Assembly (NCBI GenBank): GCA_024695725.1
Contig: JAILHQ010000031.1
Location: 1-33,756, forward strand
Length of the DNA stretch: 33,756 nucleotides
Direction: 5' to 3'
Origin: Cyanobacteria bacterium RUI128
GTDB taxonomy: Bacteria; Cyanobacteriota; Vampirovibrionia; Gastranaerophilales; Gastranaerophilaceae
How positions within the stretch are numbered: the stretch's first letter is position 1; each line of letters opens with the position of its first letter. This document shows positions 1 through 9,900 of the stretch, piece by piece. The notes below the pieces were generated by a model. The model searched no databases. It was not told the DNA's origin and saw only the letters and a program-made list of their open reading frames with translations. The translations under genes and the position numbers were made by a program.

Positions 1-57
1 GTTCTGAGAAGTAAAGGAATAGAACCTTTAGACATCGTAAAAAGATATCAAAAATAA
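1..57 (+). CDS. 3' end of an unidentified gene
   Basis: An open frame enters from the left edge and stops at TAA 55-57. Only 18 residues are visible, ending in LDIVKRYQK. It is followed within 5 bases by a strong terminator hairpin, as expected for the end of a real gene. Too little is present to name a family. Confidence 0.5.
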   Translation, partial: VLRSKGIEPLDIVKRYQK

Positions 58-61
58 ACAT

Positions 62-92
62 AAAAAAAGAGCCGAAGATCGGCTCTTTTTTA
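62..92. terminator. Bidirectional Rho-independent terminator
   Basis: A 7-bp perfect stem (69-75 GAGCCGA with 79-85 TCGGCTC, loop AGA) is flanked by an A-run (62-68) and a T-run (86-91), so it can end transcripts from both sides. It lies between the + strand gene ending at 57 and the minus-strand gene ending at 106. Confidence 0.85.
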
Positions 93-105
93 TGTGAACA
101 GATTT

Positions 106-828
106 TTATCTGTCTCTTAATTTTGCCAGTAATCTCAGGATTTCGATATATAGCCATACAAGCGTAACCATAAGACCGAAAGCACCATACCATTCATAAT
201 CTTTCGGAAGCATTGCCTGACTGCCTCTTTCAATAAAATCGAAATCTAAAATCAGATTAAGTGCAGCAATAGCCACAACAAATATACTAAAGCCGATACC
301 TATTGTTCCTGCGCCAAAAATAGCAGGGATGCTGTAATGGAAGAAAGAGCCTATCCATTGCATAAGGTATAATACCGCAATTGATATTGTTGAGATAAAG
401 ATAACACTTCTGAATTTGTCAGTACATTTGATTGCACCGACTCTGTACAAACCGAGCATAGTAAACATAGCCGCAAAAGTTGCGAGCACTGCCTGAATTA
501 CAATTCCCGGATATGATGCGTTAAATACGGCAGAGATTCCGCCAAGGAATAAGCCTTCACACATTGCATATAACGGTGTCAAAAATTTGTTTCTTGTAAA
601 ACTGATAATAAGCGCCAACACAAAACCTGCGATTGCACCAACAGTCATAAGCATGCCTGCCTTATCGGTAAAGCCTGCCGTAAACTGATTCCAGGTATAT
701 ACTGCAGGTAACATTGCACATAAGAATAACAAAAATGTTTTATCAAGTGTTCCGTTTACTGTCATAACCTGACCGCTGACAACGCCTTCAGTTTCAGTAA
801 ATCTGTCATTTAAAATCGGATTTGCCAT
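106..828 (-). CDS. Bax inhibitor-1 / YccA-like membrane protein
   Basis: The 240-residue protein has a soluble N-terminal stretch of about 25 residues followed by about seven hydrophobic segments and a short basic C-terminus (LLAKLRDR). The pattern, with a late FDFIERG segment, matches the Bax1-I/YccA family of inner-membrane proteins, whose bacterial members are poorly characterised and in some cases modulate membrane proteases or ion leak. I chose the ATG at 828 because AAGGAG lies just upstream; a longer reading from 870 adds 14 unlikely residues. A TATAAT box (859-864) sits about 30 bases upstream of this start. The family call is firm, the cellular role is not. Confidence 0.8.
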   Translation of the reverse strand: MANPILNDRFTETEGVVSGQVMTVNGTLDKTFLLFLCAMLPAVYTWNQFTAGFTDKAGMLMTVGAIAGFVLALIISFTRNKFLTPLYAMCEGLFLGGISAVFNASYPGIVIQAVLATFAAMFTMLGLYRVGAIKCTDKFRSVIFISTISIAVLYLMQWIGSFFHYSIPAIFGAGTIGIGFSIFVVAIAALNLILDFDFIERGSQAMLPKDYEWYGAFGLMVTLVWLYIEILRLLAKLRDR

Positions 829-920
829 TATAAAGTTCTCCTTTTTTCCTACATACATATTATACATCATGTTATCAAATTCTACATGACGTTAATGATT
901 TTTTAATGTTCGGAAATACA

Positions 921-952
921 AAAAGGAACTGCCTCGTTAACAGTTCCTTTTT
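921..952 (-). terminator. Rho-independent terminator of the small minus-strand unit
   Basis: An 11-bp perfect stem (921-931 with 941-951, loop 932-940) ends in a T-run on the minus strand. It lies about 25 bases beyond the stop of the small split gene and, with the promoter at 1228-1255, bounds a transcript of about 300 bases. The A-run on the other side means it could also work on the plus strand, but no plus-strand gene ends here. Confidence 0.75.
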
Positions 953-975
953 CAAATTTTTCCTATTTCAGCACT

Positions 976-1071
976 TTAACCTTTTTTAATTAATTCTTCG
1001 GATACATAATCCCTTTTTGTATGGTTTCTAATGCTCGGGGCGGTTGGCTGACCTTTGGAGGTCACTAACAT
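976..1071 (-). CDS. Small protein, C-terminal half in a shifted frame
   Basis: An ATG at 1071 opens a 31-residue frame that overlaps the end of the preceding 38-residue frame by 7 bases and stops at 976-978. It reads like a soluble basic tail ending in RDYVSEELIKKG. It has no ribosome binding site of its own except inside the upstream frame. It may be the second half of one roughly 68-residue protein broken by a missing base near 1068, or a translationally coupled second gene. I do not recognise the family. Confidence 0.4.
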   Translation of the reverse strand: MLVTSKGQPTAPSIRNHTKRDYVSEELIKKG

Positions 1072-1181
1072 AATTCATTGTATACAGGACAATATTCCAT
1101 AGGATACCGCGCTGTTTCATCAAACAAAATTGCTACTAACCTGTATATTGTCTCTATATATAAACCTAATTTTAAATCCAT
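1065..1181 (-). CDS. Small protein, N-terminal half (38 residues)
   Basis: The frame runs from ATG 1181, with GGAG seven bases upstream, to TAG 1065-1067. The product contains an amphipathic segment (ETIYRLVAILFDETARYP) followed by a two-cysteine motif (YCPVYNELC). It sits behind a consensus sigma-70 promoter and ahead of a strong terminator, so the unit is almost certainly transcribed. The protein-like sequence and good start signal argue for translation rather than a pure non-coding RNA. A single extra T after TGT would fuse it in frame to the next ORF, so this may be a frameshifted gene. Function unknown. Confidence 0.5.
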   Translation of the reverse strand: MDLKLGLYIETIYRLVAILFDETARYPMEYCPVYNELC

Positions 1182-1227
1182 CTAATTTCTCCGTACATTA
1201 AGTGTTCTTTTTACATTATTAGACATG

Positions 1228-1255
1228 ATTATACACTTTTTCCTGACTTTGTCAA
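1228..1255 (-). promoter_or_regulatory. Consensus sigma-70 promoter for the small split gene
   Basis: On the minus strand TTGACA (1250-1255) and TATAAT (1228-1233) are both perfect and 16 bases apart. Transcription would start near 1220 and run left through the 38-residue frame to the terminator at 921-952. It is the best sigma-70 match seen in the window. Confidence 0.75.
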
Positions 1256-1286
1256 ATCTGAATGATACAAATATTCACAATTGATA

Positions 1287-1315
1287 TTTACCAAACGCCA
1301 TGTTCTGTTTAAAAT
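1287..1315 (+). promoter_or_regulatory. Candidate dut promoter
   Basis: TTTACC (1287-1292) and TAAAAT (1310-1315) are 17 bases apart and lie just upstream of the dut ribosome binding site (AAGGAG 1331-1336). The -35 matches consensus at 4 of 6 bases. Confidence 0.4.
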
Positions 1316-1343
1316 GAAAATAACGCGGATAAGGAGAGAAGAG

Positions 1344-1784
1344 ATGACAGTATTAAAAATACAAAAACTACCACATAACAGAGTTTTACCTGAATACAAA
1401 ACAGAAGGTGCTGCAGGAATGGATCTGTGCGCAGCAATAACAGAGCCGATAGAATTAAAGCCGCTTGAAAGAAAGCTTATACCTACCGGACTTAAAATTG
1501 AATTAGAACACGGTTACGAAGCACAAATCAGACCGCGTTCAGGTCTTTCTATCAAACACGGTATTACCCTTATCAACTGTGTCGGAACTATTGATGAAGA
1601 TTACAGAGGGGAAGTTTGTGTCGGTGTGGTTAATATTTCAAACGACACATATACAATTCAGCCTGACGAAAGAATTGCCCAAATGGTAATTGCAAAATAT
1701 GAACAGGCAAAACTTGAAGTTGTAACAGAACTGACCGACACCGAAAGAGGTGAAGGCGGGTTTGGTTCTACAGGCAAAGTCTAA
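1344..1784 (+). CDS. dut: dUTP diphosphatase
   Basis: Hydrolyses dUTP to dUMP and pyrophosphate, keeping uracil out of DNA and supplying dUMP for thymidylate synthesis. All five trimeric dUTPase motifs are visible in the 146-residue product: motif 1 AAGMDLCA (23-30), motif 2 RPRSGLSIKHGI (about 63-74), motif 3 GTIDEDYRGEV (81-91) with the catalytic Asp and the base-binding Tyr, motif 4 around RIAQMVI (110-116), and motif 5 RGEGGFGSTG (135-144). The length is normal for the family. The ATG at 1344 is preceded by AAGGAG seven bases upstream; an in-frame start at 1281 would add an unlikely basic leader. It converges on the next gene with one base between the stops. Confidence 0.96.
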   Translation: MTVLKIQKLPHNRVLPEYKTEGAAGMDLCAAITEPIELKPLERKLIPTGLKIELEHGYEAQIRPRSGLSIKHGITLINCVGTIDEDYRGEVCVGVVNISNDTYTIQPDERIAQMVIAKYEQAKLEVVTELTDTERGEGGFGSTGKV

Positions 1785-1785
1785 C

Positions 1786-2343
1786 CTAAATCATAAAATT
1801 AATCTTTGAATGAGCGTCCTCGGCGGCTTTAATTGCAGCCTGAGTATTGAGGAAACTCAGAGTATAGTTTAGATTTGTCCTGAACTGATTTCTTGCCTGA
1901 GCCATTGTTTCTTCCTGAACAGATTTTACAAACGCACTGTTGCTTGCACTTTCAATATTGCGTTTTACTTCTCTTGTGAAGTTTTCAACAAATTGTTCTT
2001 CGTTAAAGTTTGATTTAACAGGTTCTTTCGCCTGAACTTCAGGTTTCGGCTGAGCCTTTTCTATAGTTTCTTTTTGGTGAACCTTATCTACAGCCTCAGT
2101 AATCTTGTTTTGCAGCCCAACATTTTCCATGAACTGGCTGAACGGATTCATCGGAGATGCCTGAATACTTTCTCTTGCAATCTCCATAACGTCATTTTGA
2201 ACCTGAGAAGTATAATTATCACTCTTTTCTTCCGTCAGTTGCTGAGCTTTTTCTCTCGCACGTCTAAAAATGGCGTCCTTAATCGAAGCCGCCTCAGCAC
2301 GGTCTATAGTTGGTTTAATGTCAATAAAGTGAAAATTATCCAT
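1786..2343 (-). CDS. Hypothetical helical protein
   Basis: A 185-residue soluble protein of unknown function. It lacks a signal peptide or membrane segment, is rich in Gln, Glu, Lys and Ala, and looks largely alpha-helical, with a low-complexity charged linker in the middle (about residues 90-113, KETIEKAQPKPEVQAKEP). The N-terminus (MDNFHFIDIKPTI) is less charged. A GAGG ribosome binding site lies 5 bases before the ATG at 2343. It is convergent with dut and stands apart from the ADP-ribosylglycohydrolase block by about 100 bases, which contain only a 5-bp hairpin (2376-2389). Confidence 0.6.
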   Translation of the reverse strand: MDNFHFIDIKPTIDRAEAASIKDAIFRRAREKAQQLTEEKSDNYTSQVQNDVMEIARESIQASPMNPFSQFMENVGLQNKITEAVDKVHQKETIEKAQPKPEVQAKEPVKSNFNEEQFVENFTREVKRNIESASNSAFVKSVQEETMAQARNQFRTNLNYTLSFLNTQAAIKAAEDAHSKINFMI

Positions 2344-2443
2344 TATTCCTCGGGTTGTAATAATAGTTGAATTTACCTGCTCACGCAGGCATGAAAATAT
2401 ATTCTTATCCTATACCTCTATAAAGTATTAATCAATGGAAAAA

Positions 2444-2653
2444 TTAACTAATTTTTATATAAATCTTATATATTGTTACATGTTTTAACAATTTCATCAG
2501 GTAATTCCGTTTTAGAATTCTTGGGAAAAGAATTTTTTTAAATTTTTTAGAAAGAAATTGTGAAAGTGTCGGACTACTTTGAACTTGATTATGATATGCA
2601 AAGGATAATACTCCTTCCACTTGAACATAAGGATTAACTTTGTTTTTAAACAT
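2444..2653 (-). CDS. Small hypothetical ORF coupled to the ADP-ribosylglycohydrolase
   Basis: A 69-residue basic frame whose ATG overlaps the last 8 bases of the upstream ADP-ribosylglycohydrolase gene (ATGTTTAA), an arrangement typical of translational coupling. The first half (VNPYVQVEGVLSFAYHN) reads like protein; the second half is Lys/Ile-rich and runs into an A/T-only inverted repeat, so the end may be non-coding drift. No family recognised. It could be a genuine small partner of the hydrolase or chance. Confidence 0.35.
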   Translation of the reverse strand: MFKNKVNPYVQVEGVLSFAYHNQVQSSPTLSQFLSKKFKKILFPRILKRNYLMKLLKHVTIYKIYIKIS

Positions 2654-3857
2654 ACTCTAAAGGATATTTGGACTCTTTATTTTTTATATCAATAGGTGAT
2701 GCTAAATCCTTGGCAAGATTTTTTAACAATTCCGACATCTCTAAAGAGTCAATCCACTCCTTTGGGACTGTATCAATACCTTTTGATAACGCAACAATTT
2801 GACCAGTGATAGATCCCGTTGAATCACTATCACCACTATGATTTACCGCGAGAATAAGAGCATTCTTTAGGTTATCAGGTTCTTTTAGTGCAGAATATAA
2901 AGATATCGCCATCGCTTCATCACCATAAAAACCAGAACCTAATGATAGAATCGCCTCATCCGAAGGTACATCACTTTGAGACAGATTCATTGCTTTTGAC
3001 AACAAATTATATGTTTTTTCGTGATTATCATATTTAGATAAAATATTCAAGGAATCAATAGCAGCTTTATCTATATCTTTACCATTAGCTATTTCCGAGA
3101 TTAATGCAGCATAAAATCCTGCCGGAAGATAAGCCTCCGGTCCTCCGTGAGTCATTGCCGCACATTCTGCACCAACTTTAAACGCAATTTCCGGATCATC
3201 ATATGCTAATCCTACAGGGGCAACTCTCATAATGCCTCCACACTTATTACTATTATTGATTGGTTTCTCTATTGACCCTCTGATGCCTAATTTTAGACTG
3301 CCCAAACAAGTTTTGCCCGGTCCTACCGGTGAATATAAATCAGGCATTTCATTCAACAAACCTTTTCTTTTTGTATCACAAAATTCTTCAGTCTGGGTTT
3401 TATACCAATCTTGATATGATTTATAAATAATTTCGTAATCAGGTTCTTTAGAATCAGGATTTTTAATCATTGATTTAATTAAACCATCAGCCGTATACAT
3501 TGTCATTTGAGTATCGTCAGTAATTCTTGCTTTTAAACCAACTGTAGCCAAATCTTGAATACCATCTTTACCATAATATTCTTTAATTTGATCATTTTTT
3601 AAAATTTCAACAGGTCTGCCAAATGCATCTCCGAGAGCACCTCCAATCAGGCAATCATGTATTTTTTTCGCTTTTTTTTCAGTTAAATCTTGCTCCCTAT
3701 ATCTATTAACATTTATGCGTTGATATATTGCAGAAGGATAATTATCAAGATTAATACCCTCAACATATTCCTTTTTGTCTTTCGAATTACAATTAGTGCA
3801 ACAAAAATTATTATTCAAAGATTGATATCTATTTTGGGAAAAACATTTAATTCTCAT
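2646..3857 (-). CDS. ADP-ribosylglycohydrolase (DraG/ARH family)
   Basis: Enzymes of this family remove ADP-ribose from modified proteins, nucleic acids or small molecules using two Mg ions. The 403-residue product keeps the family hallmarks: GGALGDAFG (72-80), TDDT (113-116, metal ligands), GGIMRVAPVGL in the middle, and GDSDSTG (342-348, second metal-binding segment). The catalytic core therefore looks intact. The first 60 residues are an extension with a Cys cluster (FCCTNCNSK) that is not part of the fold, and the ATG at 3857 has no clear Shine-Dalgarno, so the true start may differ. It lies 114 bases downstream of the giant gene in the same direction. Whether it reverses an ADP-ribosylation made by a neighbour is unknown. 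Confidence 0.88.
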   Translation of the reverse strand: MRIKCFSQNRYQSLNNNFCCTNCNSKDKKEYVEGINLDNYPSAIYQRINVNRYREQDLTEKKAKKIHDCLIGGALGDAFGRPVEILKNDQIKEYYGKDGIQDLATVGLKARITDDTQMTMYTADGLIKSMIKNPDSKEPDYEIIYKSYQDWYKTQTEEFCDTKRKGLLNEMPDLYSPVGPGKTCLGSLKLGIRGSIEKPINNSNKCGGIMRVAPVGLAYDDPEIAFKVGAECAAMTHGGPEAYLPAGFYAALISEIANGKDIDKAAIDSLNILSKYDNHEKTYNLLSKAMNLSQSDVPSDEAILSLGSGFYGDEAMAISLYSALKEPDNLKNALILAVNHSGDSDSTGSITGQIVALSKGIDTVPKEWIDSLEMSELLKNLAKDLASPIDIKNKESKYPLEYV

Positions 3858-3971
3858 ATTTTATATAATTATTCCGTCCTAAACACTAATTTAACACTTG
3901 TCAAAAAAATTTTTTGCTATATGTTTAAATAATATTAATGAAATTCTGTTATTATACATATATATATCAGA

Positions 3972-6900
3972 TTATTCTTTAATTATTACTATCGGTAGAT
4001 TTTCCGTTTGAGCTTTTTGTAAATATTCAACAGGAAGTTTATCAATATCAAATGTAAAAATAGCGCTAATTGTTGGATTGGATATAACAACTTCATTGTG
4101 AGCTAATTCATTTAGTATACCACCTTCCGTACTTAATATTGCACTATATGCATTTGCAAATTCCGGATCTATTTTTGCAATATTGGTTGGAGTCATTCTC
4201 TCTTGACCAAGTTGTTCTTTAATTTTATTTACTCTTTCAGTATATAATCTATCTATTTCAGCCAATTCTGAATATCCATCTATTCTTTTAATTTCATTCT
4301 GTTTTTGTAAATCCAATGACTTTATTCTTGTCATGAGTATAGTTACATCAGCACGATTACGCATAGAATTGTACCACTCTCTTGTCATTGTAGATTCTTT
4401 TTCGGACAGTTGTTTCATTTTTTGTTTATATTCAGTTTCATTCATTGATTTTCTATTTGTCTTAAGTTCTCTTATTTCATTTTGTAAAGAAATATACTCA
4501 GAATGTTTTGAATATTCTGTTTCATATATTTTATGCAATTGTTCATTTAATTGTTTTATTTGTAGTTCATATTTACCATTAATTTTGTTTATTTTTTCAG
4601 ATATTTGTGTCTTCCTTGTATTATAATCTACACCGTAAAGTGATGACTTTAATGTATCACTTATGAATGTTCTATGATCAGATTTAAATCCTTTACCTTT
4701 ACTAGCCTTAAAACCTCTGTCACGATAATATTCTATAATCATATTTGGAACATTTTTACATAATGAAAAAATATCATGATTGTGCCCAACATATTGATTT
4801 TCATTTTTTACATCAAATATAAAACCGTGTTCATATTCTTTAACTAAAACTGCTGCCCCATTTGTAATGTAACTTGTACAAACTGTTTTATCATCCGCTA
4901 CGACAGCAAATGCATCAAAGTTGGCAAAATTAGCAGTCCTTCCGCCACCAGTAGTATATGCTGATTCAGGAGTATGAATAAATGCATAAAAATCAGGAAT
5001 GTTTTCTGAATTAACAACAGGGACGGTATATTCAACACCATCACGTGTAATTGTTCTTGCAGTGGATAAATTTTTGTACGTATCCGGTGTAGTTTGAGGG
5101 AGAACAAAATCATTTGATTTTATCTCATCTATTCTTAATCTTATAAGATTATCAAAATGTCTTGTTAATCCATCAGGTTGCTTTGCAGAATATAACATTT
5201 GAGTCATTTCGAAATTATTACCTTCTCTTAGATTAAAAGCTATTAAATCAAATATATCTTGTCGATGTTGTCCTCCAATATAGCTATCTCCATAATGTAA
5301 CAACGTTTCAGTTTTACTTGTTTGCATAAATCTTTCAACTGCATCCGAATTAGAAATAATAATATAAACCTTTTGGGCTTCAATATCTGTTAAATTATAT
5401 TTTTTTGAGATAAAGTATGCATCAAATGCTGTCTCAGAAACATTGTTTGATAATCTACCATTATTGTTTAATAACGCCGCAATAGTTAAAATCTTTTTAT
5501 CACTATCAGAAAGTTTAGCAAATTCCGGTTTTTGTACAATTTTTTGAAGAGTTTTAATAGTTTCTACAGGCACAGATGAACCGTCAAACTGGTTAAATAT
5601 TTCAGGCATAACTTTAGAGAGTTCTTTTAAACATTGATTTAATTCCGGTTTATTTTTTACTGATATAAAATTATTATTTATATAATTATCTACTATTGGC
5701 TTAAGTCTGTTAATAGCTTCCATTGTTCGTGGATCTGATATTTCAGTCGCACTTCTATTTTTGTCTTTATAACGCGGGTATCCATCCAGTTTTCCGTTAT
5801 TTATTCTAAATCCAAAATAATCTTGTATTTTATCTTGTTCTTCTTTTGGCAGATCCTTAATTATTGAATCCACCTGTGACACAAACTCTCTATGAGTTGT
5901 AGTCAAAGATATATCCGACAAATCATTTAAATCAACCTCTTTTAGAATATTTTGTAAATTAATTAGTGCAGAGTTAAATTGTGCGGTTTTTTGTGGAGAT
6001 GTTGGCTCTATATCAATATTCAAACTCTGTGCTAACTTCACCATAATATTCGCATATTCACTATTATTTATAGGAATTAGTTGAATTAAGTCTTTTATAC
6101 TTTCAGGATATGTTTCACTACAAATATCTTTTTTGTATTTTAATAATAGTTGAATCAATTCTTTTTTTTCTGTTTTACTTAATTCAATAATTGATTTTTT
6201 ATTTTTGAAATTATAACAATCAATCAGAAGTGTTGTTAATCTGGAATTCTGTTCAGAATATTTTTTTATCATTTCCAAGTATTCTGTATCTTTTAGTATG
6301 TTTTCTCTATTTTGGGATACTAAAATATCTGGTATATTTTTACTAGGAAAATCTTTGCCTTTATATAAATTCTTGATAAATTCAATATCTCCATTATTTC
6401 GTCGTTGCAAAACAAGACTAATACAGTCTTTAGGAAAATCTTTATCTGCACATAATTTTTCAGCAAGTGATTTATTTCTAGAATTTACACTTGCTAAAAT
6501 CATTCCAATTTGTTCTTTAGGAAAATCTTTATCTGCACATAATTTTTCAGCTAATGCCATATTTTCGTCTGTTACAGCACTTAGTATTATTCCAATTTCT
6601 TCTACTGGAAAATCTTTATTTGCACAAATTTTTTCAGCTAATGCTTTATTTTTTACGTTGACTGTATCAATAACAAATGCAATTTTTTTATTAGGAAAAT
6701 CTTTATCTGCACATAATTTTTCAGCTAAATCAAGATTATTTTCATTTACGCATCTTAAAATTGTTGCAATTTTATCTTTAGGGAAATCTTTATTCGTACA
6801 TAATTTTTCAGCTAAAGGTTTATTTATATCATTGATTTCGCTTAATATTGAAGCAATTTCATTTTTAGGAAAATCTTTATCTGCACACATTTTTTCTACT

Positions 6901-9900
6901 AATGCGATATTTTCTTCTGTTATTGAATTTAATAAAATATTAAGCCTAGAATTGTCAAAATTTTCATCTACCCGCAAATTTTCTTCTATATTGTTCTTTC
7001 TAGTACTAAAGTTGTATGTGTCTATATTACTTCTTGTTTGAGTTTCGGGACAAGTTTCGTTAAATATTGTGCGTTGAACATCTGCTTTATTGCCGATTCT
7101 AATCAAATCGCCATCAAGAGTAGCACTACTATCAATAGTGTTAGTATAAACTGATTGACTTCTTTGAGTTTCGTCTATAGCACACGATATTTCATAGATT
7201 GCCATTACTTCTTCTAGAGTTTCAACCTTTTCTGTATGACCATCCTTTGTTGTAACAACAAATTTGCCGTCTTTCATTTCAATCTTCATATTATCGCCGG
7301 CATTTAATTCTCTACCGGTAATAGGTTCACTTTTTTCTTTACCATGGATTATATTTATAAACTCTTGACCTGAAAGATTTGAATAATCATTAAATCTATT
7401 TTTTAGCCTTGCTTCAACTGCATCAAATGCTATTGCATTTTGTACGATTGCAGTAATTTCTTCAGAAGAAAGTTCTCTTTTGGTCATATCACTTTTTAGG
7501 TAGTATTTACCACGTTCATTTGGCACAAATTCAAGAGCTTTTTCTCTTGGCCCGCATTGTGTTCCTGGTGTTGGCATTTTACCTTTGCTTAAGAACATAC
7601 CGAGTACAGATTCAGCTAATTTTAGCTGTCCTAAACCAACAAATTGATTTGAATATTCATTTTTCATATATGCCCAATATATTTCACTATCGGACATATC
7701 TTTCGTATCAATATCCTGTGTTCTTAATACTTCTTTCATAAGATCTGTTTTTGACATATCTTTCAAATCTTCTTCTTTGTATCCGGATCTTAGTAGTGTT
7801 TTTTTAATTTCAGACTCATCAAGAAGATTAATCGTGCTTGATGCTACTGTAAATGTTCCGACTTCAGTTAAAAATCCAACACCTTTTGCAGCTACTTCTC
7901 TCAAAGAATTATACTTAGGCATAGCTTGAGCCAGTTTCATTGCAGAGCCAAGACGTTCACCGGTTAATGATGCACCACCCTGTTCCAATTCTTTTTCAAC
8001 AGCTTTTAGAACATTAACATTGCCTTTGCCTCTTACCCATTTTAAGAGTGGTTCAGAAATTACAGTTGATAATACTCCGGCAGCAGCACCTGTTTTAAAT
8101 CCAAGCCAACCTTTATGCAAAATTTTATTTCCATCCAAGTCTTCATCATTATAAATCTGCCTACCAGTTTCATGCAGCATGTCATAAGCAGCAAAATTTG
8201 CTCCTCCAACAACGGCTCTGGTTGTTAATTGTGTAACGAATCTTGTTGCGTGGGAAACTCTTCCTTCTCCTTGAATAAATTCATTTGCTACACCTAGTGC
8301 TTTTGCCACTTTGTTAGGAGTCCCCAGTTTTGTTAAAAATTTCGCCCCTTTAAATGTCCAATTGAGCATTTTTGATATAGCACCAAATTCCATTACCATT
8401 GATGCGAGATCCAAAGTTCCGCCAACAATATCCAACGCTTTTTCTTCACTTTCGAAATTTTCCACGGTTCTGCCAACTTGTGTCGTTGACATAGGATCTT
8501 TTGTTAGACTTGCAATATAATTATTTGCTAAATTAGTACCTAAGAATGGCGAACCTTCATATTTTGCGTCAGAAATATTTTTGTCAGACTCAGCAATGAA
8601 GTTTTTAAGATGCGCAAGCGTTACTCCATCAAAAACTTTTTGTCCACAATATTGAGCAAATGCACTTTTTTCTTCAGGTGATAATTCCCCATTATTTTGC
8701 TTGTAACTGGTATAAATTGTTCCCAAATTATAATGCATTGCTTCAATTTTTTGATTATATCGAACAAATCTTTCTTGGCATTCATTAAAACCACATCCGG
8801 CAATTTCACTAAATATAGCATTGAATTCATTAAGATTTCCAACATTATCTTTTAGTTTTTTAGCTTTTTCTAAATAACCTTCTAAAGTTTCAATTTTTTC
8901 TTCGATAGTTGCACCTGCAAGATGACGGAACCAAGTAGATGCATCAAGCCAACTGGTGTCCTCTTTTTTCTCTTTATATTTTCCAATTACACCTTCTAGT
9001 GTATTGATAATCATATCAACAGTTGTATTTCTCGTATTCTCATCAAATTCTGAGAAATCTATTGATTCCCCTTTTGATACGTCAAGATATTGATACAAGC
9101 TCTGTCTATTGAACAGACCTTCTTCTTGTACCAGACCATTTCCATCAACTGTTAGAAATGTAATAGGAGTTGTACCTACTTCTTCTCCAAACATCATATT
9201 ATTACGAATAGGAATAGTTTGACAAATTCGTTGCTTATCTAAAACATTGTAGTTGCCTTCTTCATCTTGTTTATAGACCATCATATTACCGTTGCTGAAT
9301 AAAATAACTCTTCTGTTTTGAAATTCAGGATTATATTCATATTCTGTATATATTTGATCTGTATATATATTACCTTCATCATCTGTTTCATAACTTAAAA
9401 CAGATGTTAGTTGGTGTTTACTATTTTCGAATTGTGCTGTTTGTATATTACCATTTTCATCATATGTAACTATTTCAGTTTTACCATTTGGCAAAAAATG
9501 AGTTTCTGTATTTGGATTATTAAAATCAACTTTTGTTAATGATTTAAAAGTTCCATCTGCTGAAAAACGGTAATAAACACCTTCTTGTCCCGGAGTTTCA
9601 TTTGCAATATAATACTCATCTTTTTCTTCAAAATCTCTAAAACTACCTTTGTATTGAAGTCTGTTATGACGTAATTGAAATACAATTTTTTCACTATAAG
9701 TAACATTTCCTTCATTATCTGTTACAGGTTTCCCATAAACAGGAGGATTGTCACTAATTTTCACATATCCACTATTAGAATCTGTTATACTGCCAAACAA
9801 TCTTGCTAATTTTGATTTGTCATAATCTAATTGTCCTATATTTTGACCAAGTTGAACATCACGCATTTGTCCGGCAATTCTAACAACTTCATTAAATGGG

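Noticed and set aside
1100..1115. T-box-like string GGATACCGCG upstream of dut
   Set aside because: Only part of the T-box core matches, no antiterminator/terminator pair follows on the plus strand, and dut is not a T-box target. The DNA is better explained as coding on the other strand.
917..1225. 6S RNA, SRP RNA or tmRNA on the minus strand
   Set aside because: The transcript boundaries fit, but none of the conserved cores of these RNAs is seen and the sequence contains a small ORF with a good ribosome binding site.
2376..2389. Hairpin CCTGC-TCAC-GCAGG upstream of the helical hypothetical gene
   Set aside because: Only five base pairs with no T-run and no recognisable regulatory context.
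4898..5113. Leucine-rich 71-residue minus-strand ORF
   Set aside because: An out-of-frame reading within the giant gene; no ribosome binding site, and composition typical of frame shadows.
6298..7041. 247-residue plus-strand ORF with repeated GKSLSAHNFSA
   Set aside because: It is the exact antisense image of the 29-residue repeats in the giant gene, which is much longer and continuous.
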